Origin: Phenylobacterium sp.
GTDB taxonomy: Bacteria; Pseudomonadota; Alphaproteobacteria; Caulobacterales; Caulobacteraceae
DNA length: 35,508 bases
Reading direction: 5' to 3'
Assembly: GCF_030654915.1 (NCBI RefSeq)
Contig: NZ_JAURWM010000159.1
Coordinates: 1-35,508 of the forward strand
Shown here: positions 17,857 to 25,190 of the stretch, in pieces
Layout: each line of letters starts with the position of its first letter
Position numbering within the stretch: position 1 is the first letter of the stretch
Notes under the pieces: generated by a model
Database searches by the model: none
What the model saw: the letters and a program-made list of their open reading frames with translations, nothing else
What the model was told of the DNA's origin: nothing
Translations under genes and position numbers: made by a program

Positions 17857-17942
17857 AGTGGCCGATTTTGGGGCCGGCCTTTCATCGTCCGAGCCTCGCT
17901 TAAAGGTGCGCGATTTCAGCCGAACGACCAGGCCTAACACCT

Positions 17943-17971
17943 TGCAGATCAATAAATGATAATGACTTGCA
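17943..17971 (+). promoter_or_regulatory. Fur-like box before the plus-strand siderophore receptor
   Basis: A 14-1-14 imperfect inverted repeat beginning TGCAGATCAATAAA and ending GATAATGACTTGCA, with matching arms at 9 of 14 positions and the Fur hexamer GATAAT inside. It ends 53 bases before the ATG at 18025. It shares the outer TGCA/TGCR pattern with the 17830 site, so the two divergent receptors probably respond to the same iron regulator. Confidence 0.6.
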
Positions 17972-18024
17972 ATAGCAATTGAGTCTCGATACCAGGGCGC
18001 CGACTTTTCCTTTTGGGGTGGCGC

Positions 18025-20154
18025 ATGCAGCGGTTTGGACGATTGAACGGGGCCTTGATCGGCGCCGGAGTATTGGCGGCGGGGTTGAGCGCCGGCGCCG
18101 CCCGAGCTGATGTGGCGGATGACGCCACGACGGTTTCAGAACTGGTGCTCGTCGGCGCCAAGGAGGCCGGGGCGGCCGGTGCGAAGGCGGCGACGCCGAT
18201 CCGCGAAATCCCCCAGACCGTGACGGTGGTCGGCCAGACCCGTATCGTCGAGCAGAACCTGTTCACCCTGGAAGACCTGATGGCCCAGGTTCCCGGGATC
18301 ACCATCACCGGCATTTCGCCCGAGAGCCCGGCCTATATGTCCCGGGGCTTTTCCATCGACGCCTATTTGCTCGATGGAGTGGCCGGAATTGGCTATCCGG
18401 GCTCCACGCCGGACATGTCGATCTATGAACGCGTCGAGGTGCTGCGCGGAGCCGCCAGCCTCTACAGCGGAACCGCCAGCCCGGCGGGCAGCATCAATTT
18501 GGTGCGCAAACGTCCCACCGAGGACTTCCACGCCTCGGGCTCCTTCATGGCCGGCTCGTGGAACAACTATCGGATCGAGGGCGATATCTCCGGGCCGTTG
18601 CTCGACTCCGGCCGACTGCGCGGCCGGCTGGTGGGCGCGTTCCAGGATCAGGACCTGTTCTATGACGTGGCCCACAAGCGGCGCGCCATCGTCTATGGCG
18701 CCTTGGCCTATGACCTGACGCCGCAGACGACCCTGACGGTCGGCGGTCACTATCAGGACTTCAAGCCCGCCAACCAGACCGGCCTGCCGGGCTACACGAC
18801 GGGCGGCCTGCTCAAGGTCCGGCGCTCGACCTTCCTGGGCGCTGACTGGAACCGGTTCCGGACGCAGGACACGGTAGCGTTCGCTGAACTGGCGCACGAG
18901 TTCGTCGGAGGCTGGCGCATCAGGGCGACCGCCCAGACCGCTCAACAGGAGCGGATGGACAAATATGCCTATGTCGGCAATGGAGCCGTCATCCCGACCA
19001 ACGGCTTCACCAACCAGATCGCCTATTCGGGCGAGAACTTCACGCGCCAGAACAGCTTCGATGTGAACCTCAGCGGGGCGGTCACTCTGTTTGGCCGCAG
19101 CCATGACCTGCTGATCGGCGCCGACTATCAGACGAAAGACAACAAGTACGGAGAGTGGCGACACAGCGCCTTCGCCCGCATCGACGTCTTCAATCCGGTG
19201 ACCAACGTGCCGGAGCCATTTTACGGCAACAATGGCGGTGGATTGCAGGAGATCGAGCAGTACGGGGTCTATGGCAACGCCCGCCTGCGGCCGTTCGACA
19301 ACACCATCGTGACGCTGGGTGGTCGCTTCAGTTGGTACGAGAACAGCAGCCGTTCAGGCGGCACCCGTTCAACGCCGACCAATCCGCCTCAGCCTTGGAC
19401 CTATGGCCCCTGGAGCACCTACAAGGTCGAGCACGAGTTCACGCCCTATGTCGGCGTCGTTCATGACCTGAACGAGAACTGGTCGATCTACGCCAGCTAC
19501 GCCGACACCCTGACGCCTCAGAGCACGCGGACGGTGGAGGGTGACTTCCTGGACCCAATCATCGGCGAGCAGGTCGAGGCCGGCGTGAAGGCCGAGTTCT
19601 TCGATAACCGGCTGCTGCTCTCGGGCGCGGTCTATCGAATCAACCAGGTGAACCGCTCGCAGCCCGACCCCGACAACGAGGGCTTCTACATCGCGACCGG
19701 CGAAGTGCTCAGCAAGGGCGTGGAGCTTGAGGCTACCGGCCAGATCACCAACAACTGGCGCGTGAACGCCGGCTATTCCTACAACAAGAATGAGTACGAG
19801 ACGGACGTGAACAACGGCGGCAAGCCGTTCACCCTGGTCAGCCCCAAGCACATGTTCAAGGCCTACACCAACTACCGCTTCACCGAAGGCCCGCTCGCCG
19901 GATTCGATGTCGGATTGGGAGCCAATGCGTTCGGCGAGACCGTTGGCGGAACCATGCCCATCGCGGTTCGCCAACCGGCCTATGTCGTCGTGAACGCCAA
20001 TGTCGGCTATCGCGTGAACGAGGATGTGACCGTGCGGCTCTCGGTGAACAACCTGTTCGACGAGGTCTACTACGCCCGCATCAGCGGCGTGGGCCGTGGC
20101 AACTACTATGGAGAGCCGCGCAGCGTCGCGGTGTCCATCCGCGCGGCCTACTAG
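18025..20154 (+). CDS. TonB-dependent siderophore receptor (second, divergent)
   Basis: 709 aa. Signal peptide ~1-31 (…SAGAARA); short TonB-box region near VSELVLVGAK (~40-50). Plug: REIPQTVTVVGQTRIVEQNL, ITITGISPESPAYMSRGF, YLLDGVAG, YERVEVLRGAASLYSGTASPAG and SINLVRKRPT. The barrel ends in SVAVSIRAAY with terminal Tyr. The plug signature groups it with ferric-siderophore receptors rather than the sugar- or vitamin-type receptors common in Caulobacter. The ATG at 18025 follows a G-rich ribosome site (GGGGTGG); an in-frame TTG at 18013 is less likely. Single gene with its own Fur-like box, followed by a hairpin at 20167. The two receptors in this window are clearly different proteins and so probably take different siderophores. 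Confidence 0.93.
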   Translation: MQRFGRLNGALIGAGVLAAGLSAGAARADVADDATTVSELVLVGAKEAGAAGAKAATPIREIPQTVTVVGQTRIVEQNLFTLEDLMAQVPGITITGISPESPAYMSRGFSIDAYLLDGVAGIGYPGSTPDMSIYERVEVLRGAASLYSGTASPAGSINLVRKRPTEDFHASGSFMAGSWNNYRIEGDISGPLLDSGRLRGRLVGAFQDQDLFYDVAHKRRAIVYGALAYDLTPQTTLTVGGHYQDFKPANQTGLPGYTTGGLLKVRRSTFLGADWNRFRTQDTVAFAELAHEFVGGWRIRATAQTAQQERMDKYAYVGNGAVIPTNGFTNQIAYSGENFTRQNSFDVNLSGAVTLFGRSHDLLIGADYQTKDNKYGEWRHSAFARIDVFNPVTNVPEPFYGNNGGGLQEIEQYGVYGNARLRPFDNTIVTLGGRFSWYENSSRSGGTRSTPTNPPQPWTYGPWSTYKVEHEFTPYVGVVHDLNENWSIYASYADTLTPQSTRTVEGDFLDPIIGEQVEAGVKAEFFDNRLLLSGAVYRINQVNRSQPDPDNEGFYIATGEVLSKGVELEATGQITNNWRVNAGYSYNKNEYETDVNNGGKPFTLVSPKHMFKAYTNYRFTEGPLAGFDVGLGANAFGETVGGTMPIAVRQPAYVVVNANVGYRVNEDVTVRLSVNNLFDEVYYARISGVGRGNYYGEPRSVAVSIRAAY

Positions 20155-20166
20155 GGGCGAGGGGGC

Positions 20167-20186
20167 GGGGCCGCGCTCGCGGCCCC
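20167..20186 (+). terminator. GC-rich hairpin after the second siderophore receptor
   Basis: GGGGCCGCG and CGCGGCCCC are perfect reverse complements separated by CT, 13 bases after the receptor stop. The downstream bases (TGTCCTT) are only weakly T-rich, so efficiency is uncertain. Confidence 0.5.
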
Positions 20187-20317
20187 TGTCCTTGAACGCC
20201 GCGGGGCGCTCTATCGGTGTCGGCTGGGAGCCTCGCCGCCAACGATCGCCACGTCGCAGTCTGTAAGAAGCGCCTCTTGGGGCGGACTCCAGGTGAGAAG
20301 AATGCGAGCCTTCTCGC

Positions 20318-21136
20318 GTGAGAACGCATCGGACGAAGAGATTTGCGCGGCTCGCCGCGGCCGCCCTGCTCGGCCTGACCGTCTATGGTCTTTTGGCCTA
20401 CATCCTCCTGCCGATGGCCTGGGTCCATCATGAGCGGCAACCGCAGCTGGCGGGACGGCCAATGGTGACCCGGACTTCGGCCGATATTCCCGGCGATCCC
20501 CTGAACATCGGTCTGGTGGCCGAGCAAGGCGACGTCGCCGGAGCCATGCGGGCGATCGGGTGGCAGGCGGCCGATCCGATCACCGTGCGATCGAGCCTTG
20601 GCATCGTGCGCAGCGTGCTGATCGATAAACCCGATCCTCGCGCCCCGGTCAGCGCCTTGTTCTATGACGGCAGGCGGGAGGATCTTGCCTTCGAGCACGC
20701 AAGCGGGACCAGCGCGCGGCGGCGACATCACGTGCGGCTGTGGAAGGTGCTGGATGTCGGGGCCGAGGGGCGGCCGGTGTGGCTTGGCTCGGTAACCTAT
20801 GATCGCGGGGTCGGCCTGAGCGCCAACACGGGCCAAGTCACACACGATATCGCGCCGGACATCGACGCCGAGCGCGACCTACTTGCGCAGGAGATCCTGT
20901 CGGCGGATCGCGCGACCAGCGCCTATCAGGTGTCTGGGGTGGGGCCGACGCTAGTCGGACGCAACGGTGAGGGTGATCGCTACTTCACCGATGGAGAGAT
21001 CGAGATGGTGGTCCTGACCGAGAGCGGCCAGTCTGGGGTGGCCGTCCCTACGCAGTCCGATCCTCCGTTGCGCATTCGACTAAAGGATCGGATCTGGGAC
21101 GGTATCAAGCCTGTGTTGCGCCGCCTGGTTCGCTAG
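20318..21136 (+). CDS. LssY_C domain membrane-anchored protein
   Basis: 272 aa. One N-terminal membrane anchor (about 9-33) is followed by a soluble domain with the LssY C-terminal signature: DPLNIGLVAEQGDV, MRAIGW, ADPIT, PVSALFYDGRREDLAFE, RRRHHVRLWKV and VWLGSVTYDRGVGLS, ending around GVGPTLVGRNGEGDRYFTDG. LssY_C was named from a Legionella type I secretion locus protein (LssY), and the domain also occurs alone; its activity is unknown. The start is GTG at 20318, the only candidate that keeps the anchor; the ribosome site is poor. It follows the second receptor by 163 bases on the same strand, beyond a hairpin, so co-transcription is not assured. Confidence 0.8.
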   Translation: MRTHRTKRFARLAAAALLGLTVYGLLAYILLPMAWVHHERQPQLAGRPMVTRTSADIPGDPLNIGLVAEQGDVAGAMRAIGWQAADPITVRSSLGIVRSVLIDKPDPRAPVSALFYDGRREDLAFEHASGTSARRRHHVRLWKVLDVGAEGRPVWLGSVTYDRGVGLSANTGQVTHDIAPDIDAERDLLAQEILSADRATSAYQVSGVGPTLVGRNGEGDRYFTDGEIEMVVLTESGQSGVAVPTQSDPPLRIRLKDRIWDGIKPVLRRLVR

Positions 21137-21171
21137 GCAAGCCAACCTGACCCGCGTTGTCGATGAGACTG

Positions 21172-21187
21172 GGCGTCTGGCGACGCC
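21172..21187. terminator. Short hairpin between convergent genes
   Basis: GGCGTC/GACGCC stem with a TGGC loop between the LssY_C gene (+) and the MFS gene (-). No T-tract on either side; may serve both directions weakly. Confidence 0.25.
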
Positions 21188-21244
21188 TCGACGTTGAGAG
21201 GTCGCCGGTTCCGACCGAGCCGGCGCTCGCGCGGCAGTACGAGC

Positions 21245-22582
21245 CTATTTCGGCGAGGTGGCAGGGTGAAAACTGAGGAGCCCGGCCGCCAGTGCGAAAG
21301 ACGCGGCTAAGGCCAGCCCGACCTTCGGCGCGTCGACAACCGACAGGCTGAAAAGCAACGTCATCATGAGGGCGCCAGTGATCTGGCCGGTGACCCGAGC
21401 GGTGCCTTGCATCCCTCCGGCCGCTCCACTGCGTTCAGGAGGGGCGGACATGAACATGTTCCGATTGTTCGGAGTTTGGAACAGTCCAAAGCCAAAGCCG
21501 CAGAGAACGATCGATGCAACGAGCGCCGGAGGCTGGTGGAGCAGGGCGCTTACGGCGGCGCCCATTAGACCAACGGAGAGTCCGAAGCCGCCGATGACGC
21601 ATAGGGTGCTGGTCGATACACGATCTGAGAGGCGACCGGCGACGACGGCGGTGGCCGCGACGCTCATGGGCCAGGGCGTCAGATAGAGCCCGGTCATCAG
21701 CGGCGTCAGTTGTAGTTCGTGCTGCAGGTAGAAAGGTAACGCCAGCAGGCCCGCCGACTGTGCGGTGAAGCAACTGACGGAAGCAAATACCGACATTCGG
21801 AACGGCTTTGCACGCAGCAGATCCAGCGGGAACATCGGAGCGTGCTTCTCCCCCTCGCGCCGGACAAGGACCGCGAGGCAGGTGGCGGCGAAGACGAACG
21901 ACGTCGCGGCGAAGAGCGGCGCGCCTGCGCCAATCTCGGCGGAGAGGATGAGCAGCGCGAACATCCCGGCGTTCAGCGCCATGCTGATGGGATCCAGCGG
22001 GGCGTTGGCGCCGGGCGATGCAGGCATCGCTCGCGTGGCGGCGAGCGCCATGATCGCCAGGGGCAGCGGGGCCGCGAAGATCCAGGGCCAGCTCGCCTGT
22101 GAGAGTATGATCGCGCCGAGGCCGGGCGCCGCGGCCGAAGCGATCGCCACGGTCAGCGCGTTCCATCCGATCGCCTCGCCTAGTCGGCCGCTCGGCACGG
22201 CGAGCCGCAAGAGCGCGACTCCGAGAGCCATCACCGCGGCGCCGCCGATCCCTTGAACAAGCCGGGCCGCCACCAGCCAATCCAGGGACGGAGCGGCGGC
22301 GCAGAACACCGAGGCGGCGGCGAACGTCGCGACTCCAACCGTGAACACTCTGCGAAAGCCGAACCGCTCCCCTAGCGCGCCGCAAGGCAGTAGGGCCATC
22401 ACCAGGCCGGCCTGGTAGGCGGTGATGACGAGGACCGACTTCGAGGGGGTCACATCGAGGGCGCGGCCGATGGTGGGCAGGGCCACATTGGCGACGCCGG
22501 CGTCCAGCACGACCAACGCCATCGCCGACAGCACGCCCAAGACCGTGCCGGCGGACCTCAGGCTCGGCGCGAGCCTGCTCAT
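21245..22582 (-). CDS. MFS drug/metabolite exporter, DHA2 (EmrB/QacA) type
   Basis: 445 aa with about 13-14 hydrophobic segments. Seen: TM1 motif MALVVLDAGVANVALPTIGRAL (motif D1-type, residues ~20-41), motif A after TM2 as GALGERFGFRRVF, motif B region ARLVQGIGGAAVMALGVALLR, motif C-like AIASAAAPGLGAIILSQASW with the family's Pro-Gly, and a late GFGLFQTPNNRNMF segment. These are proton-driven exporters of the DHA2 family. The ATG at 22582 overlaps the stop of the upstream cupin gene (ATGA), so the pump and the enzyme are co-translated. Length is shorter than most 14-TM members (~500 aa). The substrate is unknown; partnership with the cupin suggests export of a small toxic compound or its product. 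Confidence 0.85.
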   Translation of the reverse strand: MSRLAPSLRSAGTVLGVLSAMALVVLDAGVANVALPTIGRALDVTPSKSVLVITAYQAGLVMALLPCGALGERFGFRRVFTVGVATFAAASVFCAAAPSLDWLVAARLVQGIGGAAVMALGVALLRLAVPSGRLGEAIGWNALTVAIASAAAPGLGAIILSQASWPWIFAAPLPLAIMALAATRAMPASPGANAPLDPISMALNAGMFALLILSAEIGAGAPLFAATSFVFAATCLAVLVRREGEKHAPMFPLDLLRAKPFRMSVFASVSCFTAQSAGLLALPFYLQHELQLTPLMTGLYLTPWPMSVAATAVVAGRLSDRVSTSTLCVIGGFGLSVGLMGAAVSALLHQPPALVASIVLCGFGFGLFQTPNNRNMFMSAPPERSGAAGGMQGTARVTGQITGALMMTLLFSLSVVDAPKVGLALAASFALAAGLLSFHPATSPK

Positions 22583-23124
22583 CGCGCGGCCGGGGTCCAG
22601 ACACCGTTCTGATCGACGTACCGAGTTAGCCTGCGCTCGACACGATCCTCGACCCGCAGGTCGCGGTCCGTGAACCTGAACAGCAATGCGGACTCCGAGC
22701 GGCACCTCGTGTCGTGAATGTCGCCGGGAAGATAGACCTGCACCTGGCCGCTTCGAACCGTGGTGCTGTTCCGTTGCACCAGGCGAGTAGGCCCGCTTGG
22801 ATCCTGAACGGCGGCATAGGTCCGCATTTCGATCTCGCCGTGTTGCATGGCGTAGATCACCCATCCGCGACCGTGGTCATGTGGGGGGCGGTAGAGGCCG
22901 TTGTGCTCGGTGTGCGCCAGCAGCACAAAGCCATGTTCGGGATCGCGGTAGAGCTCCTGGTTCGCCGGCGCGGTCTGGTGCAGTTCGGACAGCCAGGATT
23001 CCGACGCCGGGGTTTTGAGCAGGTCCGTAAGATGGCGCTGACATTCCATGACCAACTCAGTGGTCAGTGGACCCCAGGCGGATCGCACCTGGGTGACGAA
23101 TTTCTGAAGGGAATTGTCTGGCAT
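22579..23124 (-). CDS. CDO-like cupin dioxygenase (three-histidine site)
   Basis: 181 aa. A single cupin barrel with PPHDHGRGW giving His82 and His84, a Gly-Glu pair shortly after (HGEIEMRTY), and PGDIHD giving His137. This HxH...H set without the usual cupin Glu ligand matches the 3-His Fe(II) site of cysteine dioxygenase and 3-mercaptopropionate dioxygenase, which turn a thiol into a sulfinate. The ATG at 23124 has AAGGA eight bases upstream; the in-frame extension to 23169 is rejected. It is first in a two-gene operon with the MFS exporter and diverges from a LysR gene. Superfamily confidence is good; the substrate is unknown and could be non-thiol. Confidence 0.75.
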   Translation of the reverse strand: MPDNSLQKFVTQVRSAWGPLTTELVMECQRHLTDLLKTPASESWLSELHQTAPANQELYRDPEHGFVLLAHTEHNGLYRPPHDHGRGWVIYAMQHGEIEMRTYAAVQDPSGPTRLVQRNSTTVRSGQVQVYLPGDIHDTRCRSESALLFRFTDRDLRVEDRVERRLTRYVDQNGVWTPAAR

Positions 23125-23186
23125 GGCCTCATCCTTCGCTGTTGACGGATGAAGCCTACGAGCCTCCAACAGGTGGCGGAACGCGC

Positions 23187-23218
23187 AGCGTTTGCACTCT
23201 AATCGTGCGTCTGACGCT
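23187..23218. promoter_or_regulatory. Nested dyad in the cupin/LysR divergent promoter, candidate LysR operator
   Basis: An inner repeat GCAC-N7-GTGC (23194-23208) lies within an outer AGCGT/ACGCT pair (23187-23191 and 23214-23218). The 15-bp inner dyad has the size of LysR-type recognition sites, and the position between the two start codons (23124 and 23248) is where such regulators bind to control themselves and the divergent operon. Confidence 0.5.
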
Positions 23219-23247
23219 ATGTGTGGAGGTTCGCCTGGGAGATCGTA

Positions 23248-24147
23248 ATGTCCTCGCCCGACTTGAATTTGCTTGTCGCCCTGGACGTCCTATTGGCCGA
23301 AGGGAGCGTCGCAGCCGCGGCTCGGAGACTCCGGCTCAGCCCCTCGGCGATGAGCCGGACACTCGCTCGGTTGCGGGAGACGACCGGTGACCCGCTCCTC
23401 GTGAGAGCCGGGCGCGGCCTTGTTCCAACACCACGGGCGATCGCCCTAAGGTCGCAAGTGAATCAACTCGTACAGGATGCCGAAGCGATGCTTCGCCCCC
23501 TGGAAAGACTGGACCTTGCGACCTTGGTTCGAACCTTCACGCTGCGAACCAGCGACGGCTTCGTCGAATGCTTCGGTCCGCGCCTGATCGCCAGGATGTG
23601 TGCGGAGGCGCCGGGCGTTCGCATAAATTTCCTGCAGAAGCCTGACAAGGCCAGTACGCCGCTCCGCGATGGTCGCGTCGACCTCGAGACGGGGGTCGTT
23701 GAAGCATCACACGGTCCAGAGCTGCGGACCCAGGCCCTCTTCCGCGACCGCCTCATCGGGGTTGTGCGTGAGGGGCATCCCCTGGCCCGGGGGAAGGTCA
23801 CCGTGGAGCAGTACAAAGCTGCGCGTCACGTCGTCGTCTCGAGAAGCGGCTTTGAGGAGGATGCGGTGGAGAGACCTTTCCTGCCGACGGACTTGGCCCG
23901 CCACGTCGGGAGCGTGGTGGGGGGCTTTGCTGTCGCTGTCTCGCTGGCTCGCAACTCGGATTTGGTGGCGACTGTTCCCGAGCGACACAGCGAGATCCTC
24001 CGGGAGGGAATGTTCAGCTTCCCCATTCCGGCGGCCACGACAGCGTTTACGGTTTCCATGCTGTGGCATCCACGACTTGACGCAGATCCCGCGCATCGTT
24101 GGTTGCGAGAATGCCTACGCGAGGTGTGCGCGGCTAAAGCTATCTAG
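23248..24147 (+). CDS. LysR-type transcriptional regulator
   Basis: 299 aa. N-terminal winged helix-turn-helix (~4-63): LNLLVALDVLLAEGSVAAAA, then RLRLSPSAMSRTLARLRE, then DPLLVRAGRGLVPTPRA, the classic LysR pattern. A LysR substrate-binding domain follows (~90-290), containing LRTSDGFVECFGPRLI, LRDGRVDLETGV and LIGVVREGHPL. The ATG at 23248 has GGAG six bases upstream. It is divergent from the cupin-MFS operon, so it is its likely activator or repressor, responding to a ligand related to the cupin substrate. A strong GC hairpin begins at its stop codon. Confidence 0.92.
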   Translation: MSSPDLNLLVALDVLLAEGSVAAAARRLRLSPSAMSRTLARLRETTGDPLLVRAGRGLVPTPRAIALRSQVNQLVQDAEAMLRPLERLDLATLVRTFTLRTSDGFVECFGPRLIARMCAEAPGVRINFLQKPDKASTPLRDGRVDLETGVVEASHGPELRTQALFRDRLIGVVREGHPLARGKVTVEQYKAARHVVVSRSGFEEDAVERPFLPTDLARHVGSVVGGFAVAVSLARNSDLVATVPERHSEILREGMFSFPIPAATTAFTVSMLWHPRLDADPAHRWLRECLREVCAAKAI

Positions 24148-24176
24148 GCCCGGGGAATTTCGACTTCCCGCGGGCC
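24147..24176 (+). terminator. Hairpin at the end of the LysR gene
   Basis: GGCCCGGGGAA pairs with TTCCCGCGGGCC (one bulged base) around a TTTCGAC loop, starting at the last base of the LysR stop codon. The stem is strong but not followed by a T-tract. Confidence 0.5.
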
Positions 24177-24256
24177 GTCGACGTTCGGTTTCGGCGCCTT
24201 GGCGAGGCGCAACGCCGCGTCGCGTCTATGGTGAGCCGCCGCCGTGAGCCAGCGGA

Positions 24257-24523
24257 CTAGGCCTTGCGATCCGCAATAGCCTCGCCACCTTCTTCCTCTT
24301 CGAGCAGCGCCGCGTTGTCGGCGTTGGCGGAGAGCCGAACTTTATTTCCCTCGATGTCGGCGATCAGGCCGGCCGAGATATAGTGGTGGTGGTCGCTGTG
24401 GGAGCCGCTGTCCGCGCGCGTCAGCTTGATCCTGTCACCCTCGACCTTGTCGACCGTGCCGAGGTGGACGCCGTCGGCGCCGATGACTTCCATGTGTTCC
24501 TTGATCGCCGATAGGTCGGTCAT
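24257..24523 (-). CDS. DUF2171 family protein
   Basis: 88 aa, soluble, acidic. The opening IKEHMEVIGADGVHLGTVDKVEGDRIKLTR and the HHHYISAGLIADIEGNKVRLS stretch (split over ~7-70) are those of DUF2171, small PRC-barrel-like proteins. The tail is Glu-rich (LLEEEEGGE). The ATG at 24523 has AAGGAG about eight bases upstream. The conserved His run (HSDHHHY) could bind a metal, but function is unknown. It diverges from the NTF2-like gene with 138 bases between starts. Confidence 0.8.
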   Translation of the reverse strand: MTDLSAIKEHMEVIGADGVHLGTVDKVEGDRIKLTRADSGSHSDHHHYISAGLIADIEGNKVRLSANADNAALLEEEEGGEAIADRKA

Positions 24524-24661
24524 GGCTCGCGCTCCTTGAGGTTATTTGGCTGAGGGTGAACGGAGTGAGAGGCGAGGTGTTCCGAAATCAGGCGCCTGCG
24601 TCGCCGAGAAGGCGCATGGTCTGGCGTGGCCGCGTATGCGACCGAGCTTGGAGGCCCGGAT

Positions 24662-25162
24662 ATGACCCGTGCGCTGACCTTCGTTCTGGCTCTCGTTTTC
24701 ATTACCGCTGGCCCCGCCACGGCCCAGTCGCCCGGCAAACGGCCTGAATCGCCAGCCTATGTCGCGCGTTCTCCGGCGGAGGCGGCCTTGCTCGCCATCG
24801 ACGCTCGGCAACGCGCCGCGGTGGCGGACGTCAACCTACCCGCGATCGCGGCGATCGCGCACCCGAACCTGCGGGTCAACGCGCCCACAAACCGCATTCT
24901 GACCCGCGAGGACCTCGTCTCGATGGTTAGGAGCGGACAGATACGAAATGAGGTGTTCGAGCGCACGCCTGAGGACGTCCAGATCACCGGCGACGTGGGC
25001 GTGGTGATGGGGCGGGAGGAGGTATTCCCCGGAGCGGCCAGCGAGCAGGCCCGCGTCTATGGTCAGCGAACTCTCAGCCGTCGCTACACAAACGTCTATC
25101 TTCGCGAAGGAGGCGAGTGGCGACACCTTGCGCGGCACGCGAACGTGATTGTCGCGCCTTGA
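24662..25162 (+). CDS. Secreted NTF2-like/DUF4440-type protein
   Basis: 166 aa with a Sec signal peptide (1-22, ending ATAQS). The mature part begins with EAALLAIDARQRAAVADVNLPAIAAIAHPNLRVN, then LTREDLVSMVRSGQ, and ends with RRYTNVYLREGGEWRHLARHAN (each split), the helix-then-sheet order of NTF2-like cone folds of the SnoaL/DUF4440 kind. These proteins bind small ligands or act as minor enzymes; nothing here fixes a substrate. The ATG at 24662 has a very good ribosome site (GGAGG, seven bases upstream), preferred over an in-frame GTG at 24626. It converges on the PhoD gene, with 28 bases between stops. Confidence 0.75.
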   Translation: MTRALTFVLALVFITAGPATAQSPGKRPESPAYVARSPAEAALLAIDARQRAAVADVNLPAIAAIAHPNLRVNAPTNRILTREDLVSMVRSGQIRNEVFERTPEDVQITGDVGVVMGREEVFPGAASEQARVYGQRTLSRRYTNVYLREGGEWRHLARHANVIVAP

Positions 25163-25190
25163 ACCGCGTCTGTGCCGCCGTCGCCGCCCC

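Noticed and set aside
18136..19164. 342-codon minus-strand open frame
   Set aside because: Antisense shadow of the second siderophore receptor; no ribosome site or recognisable motif.
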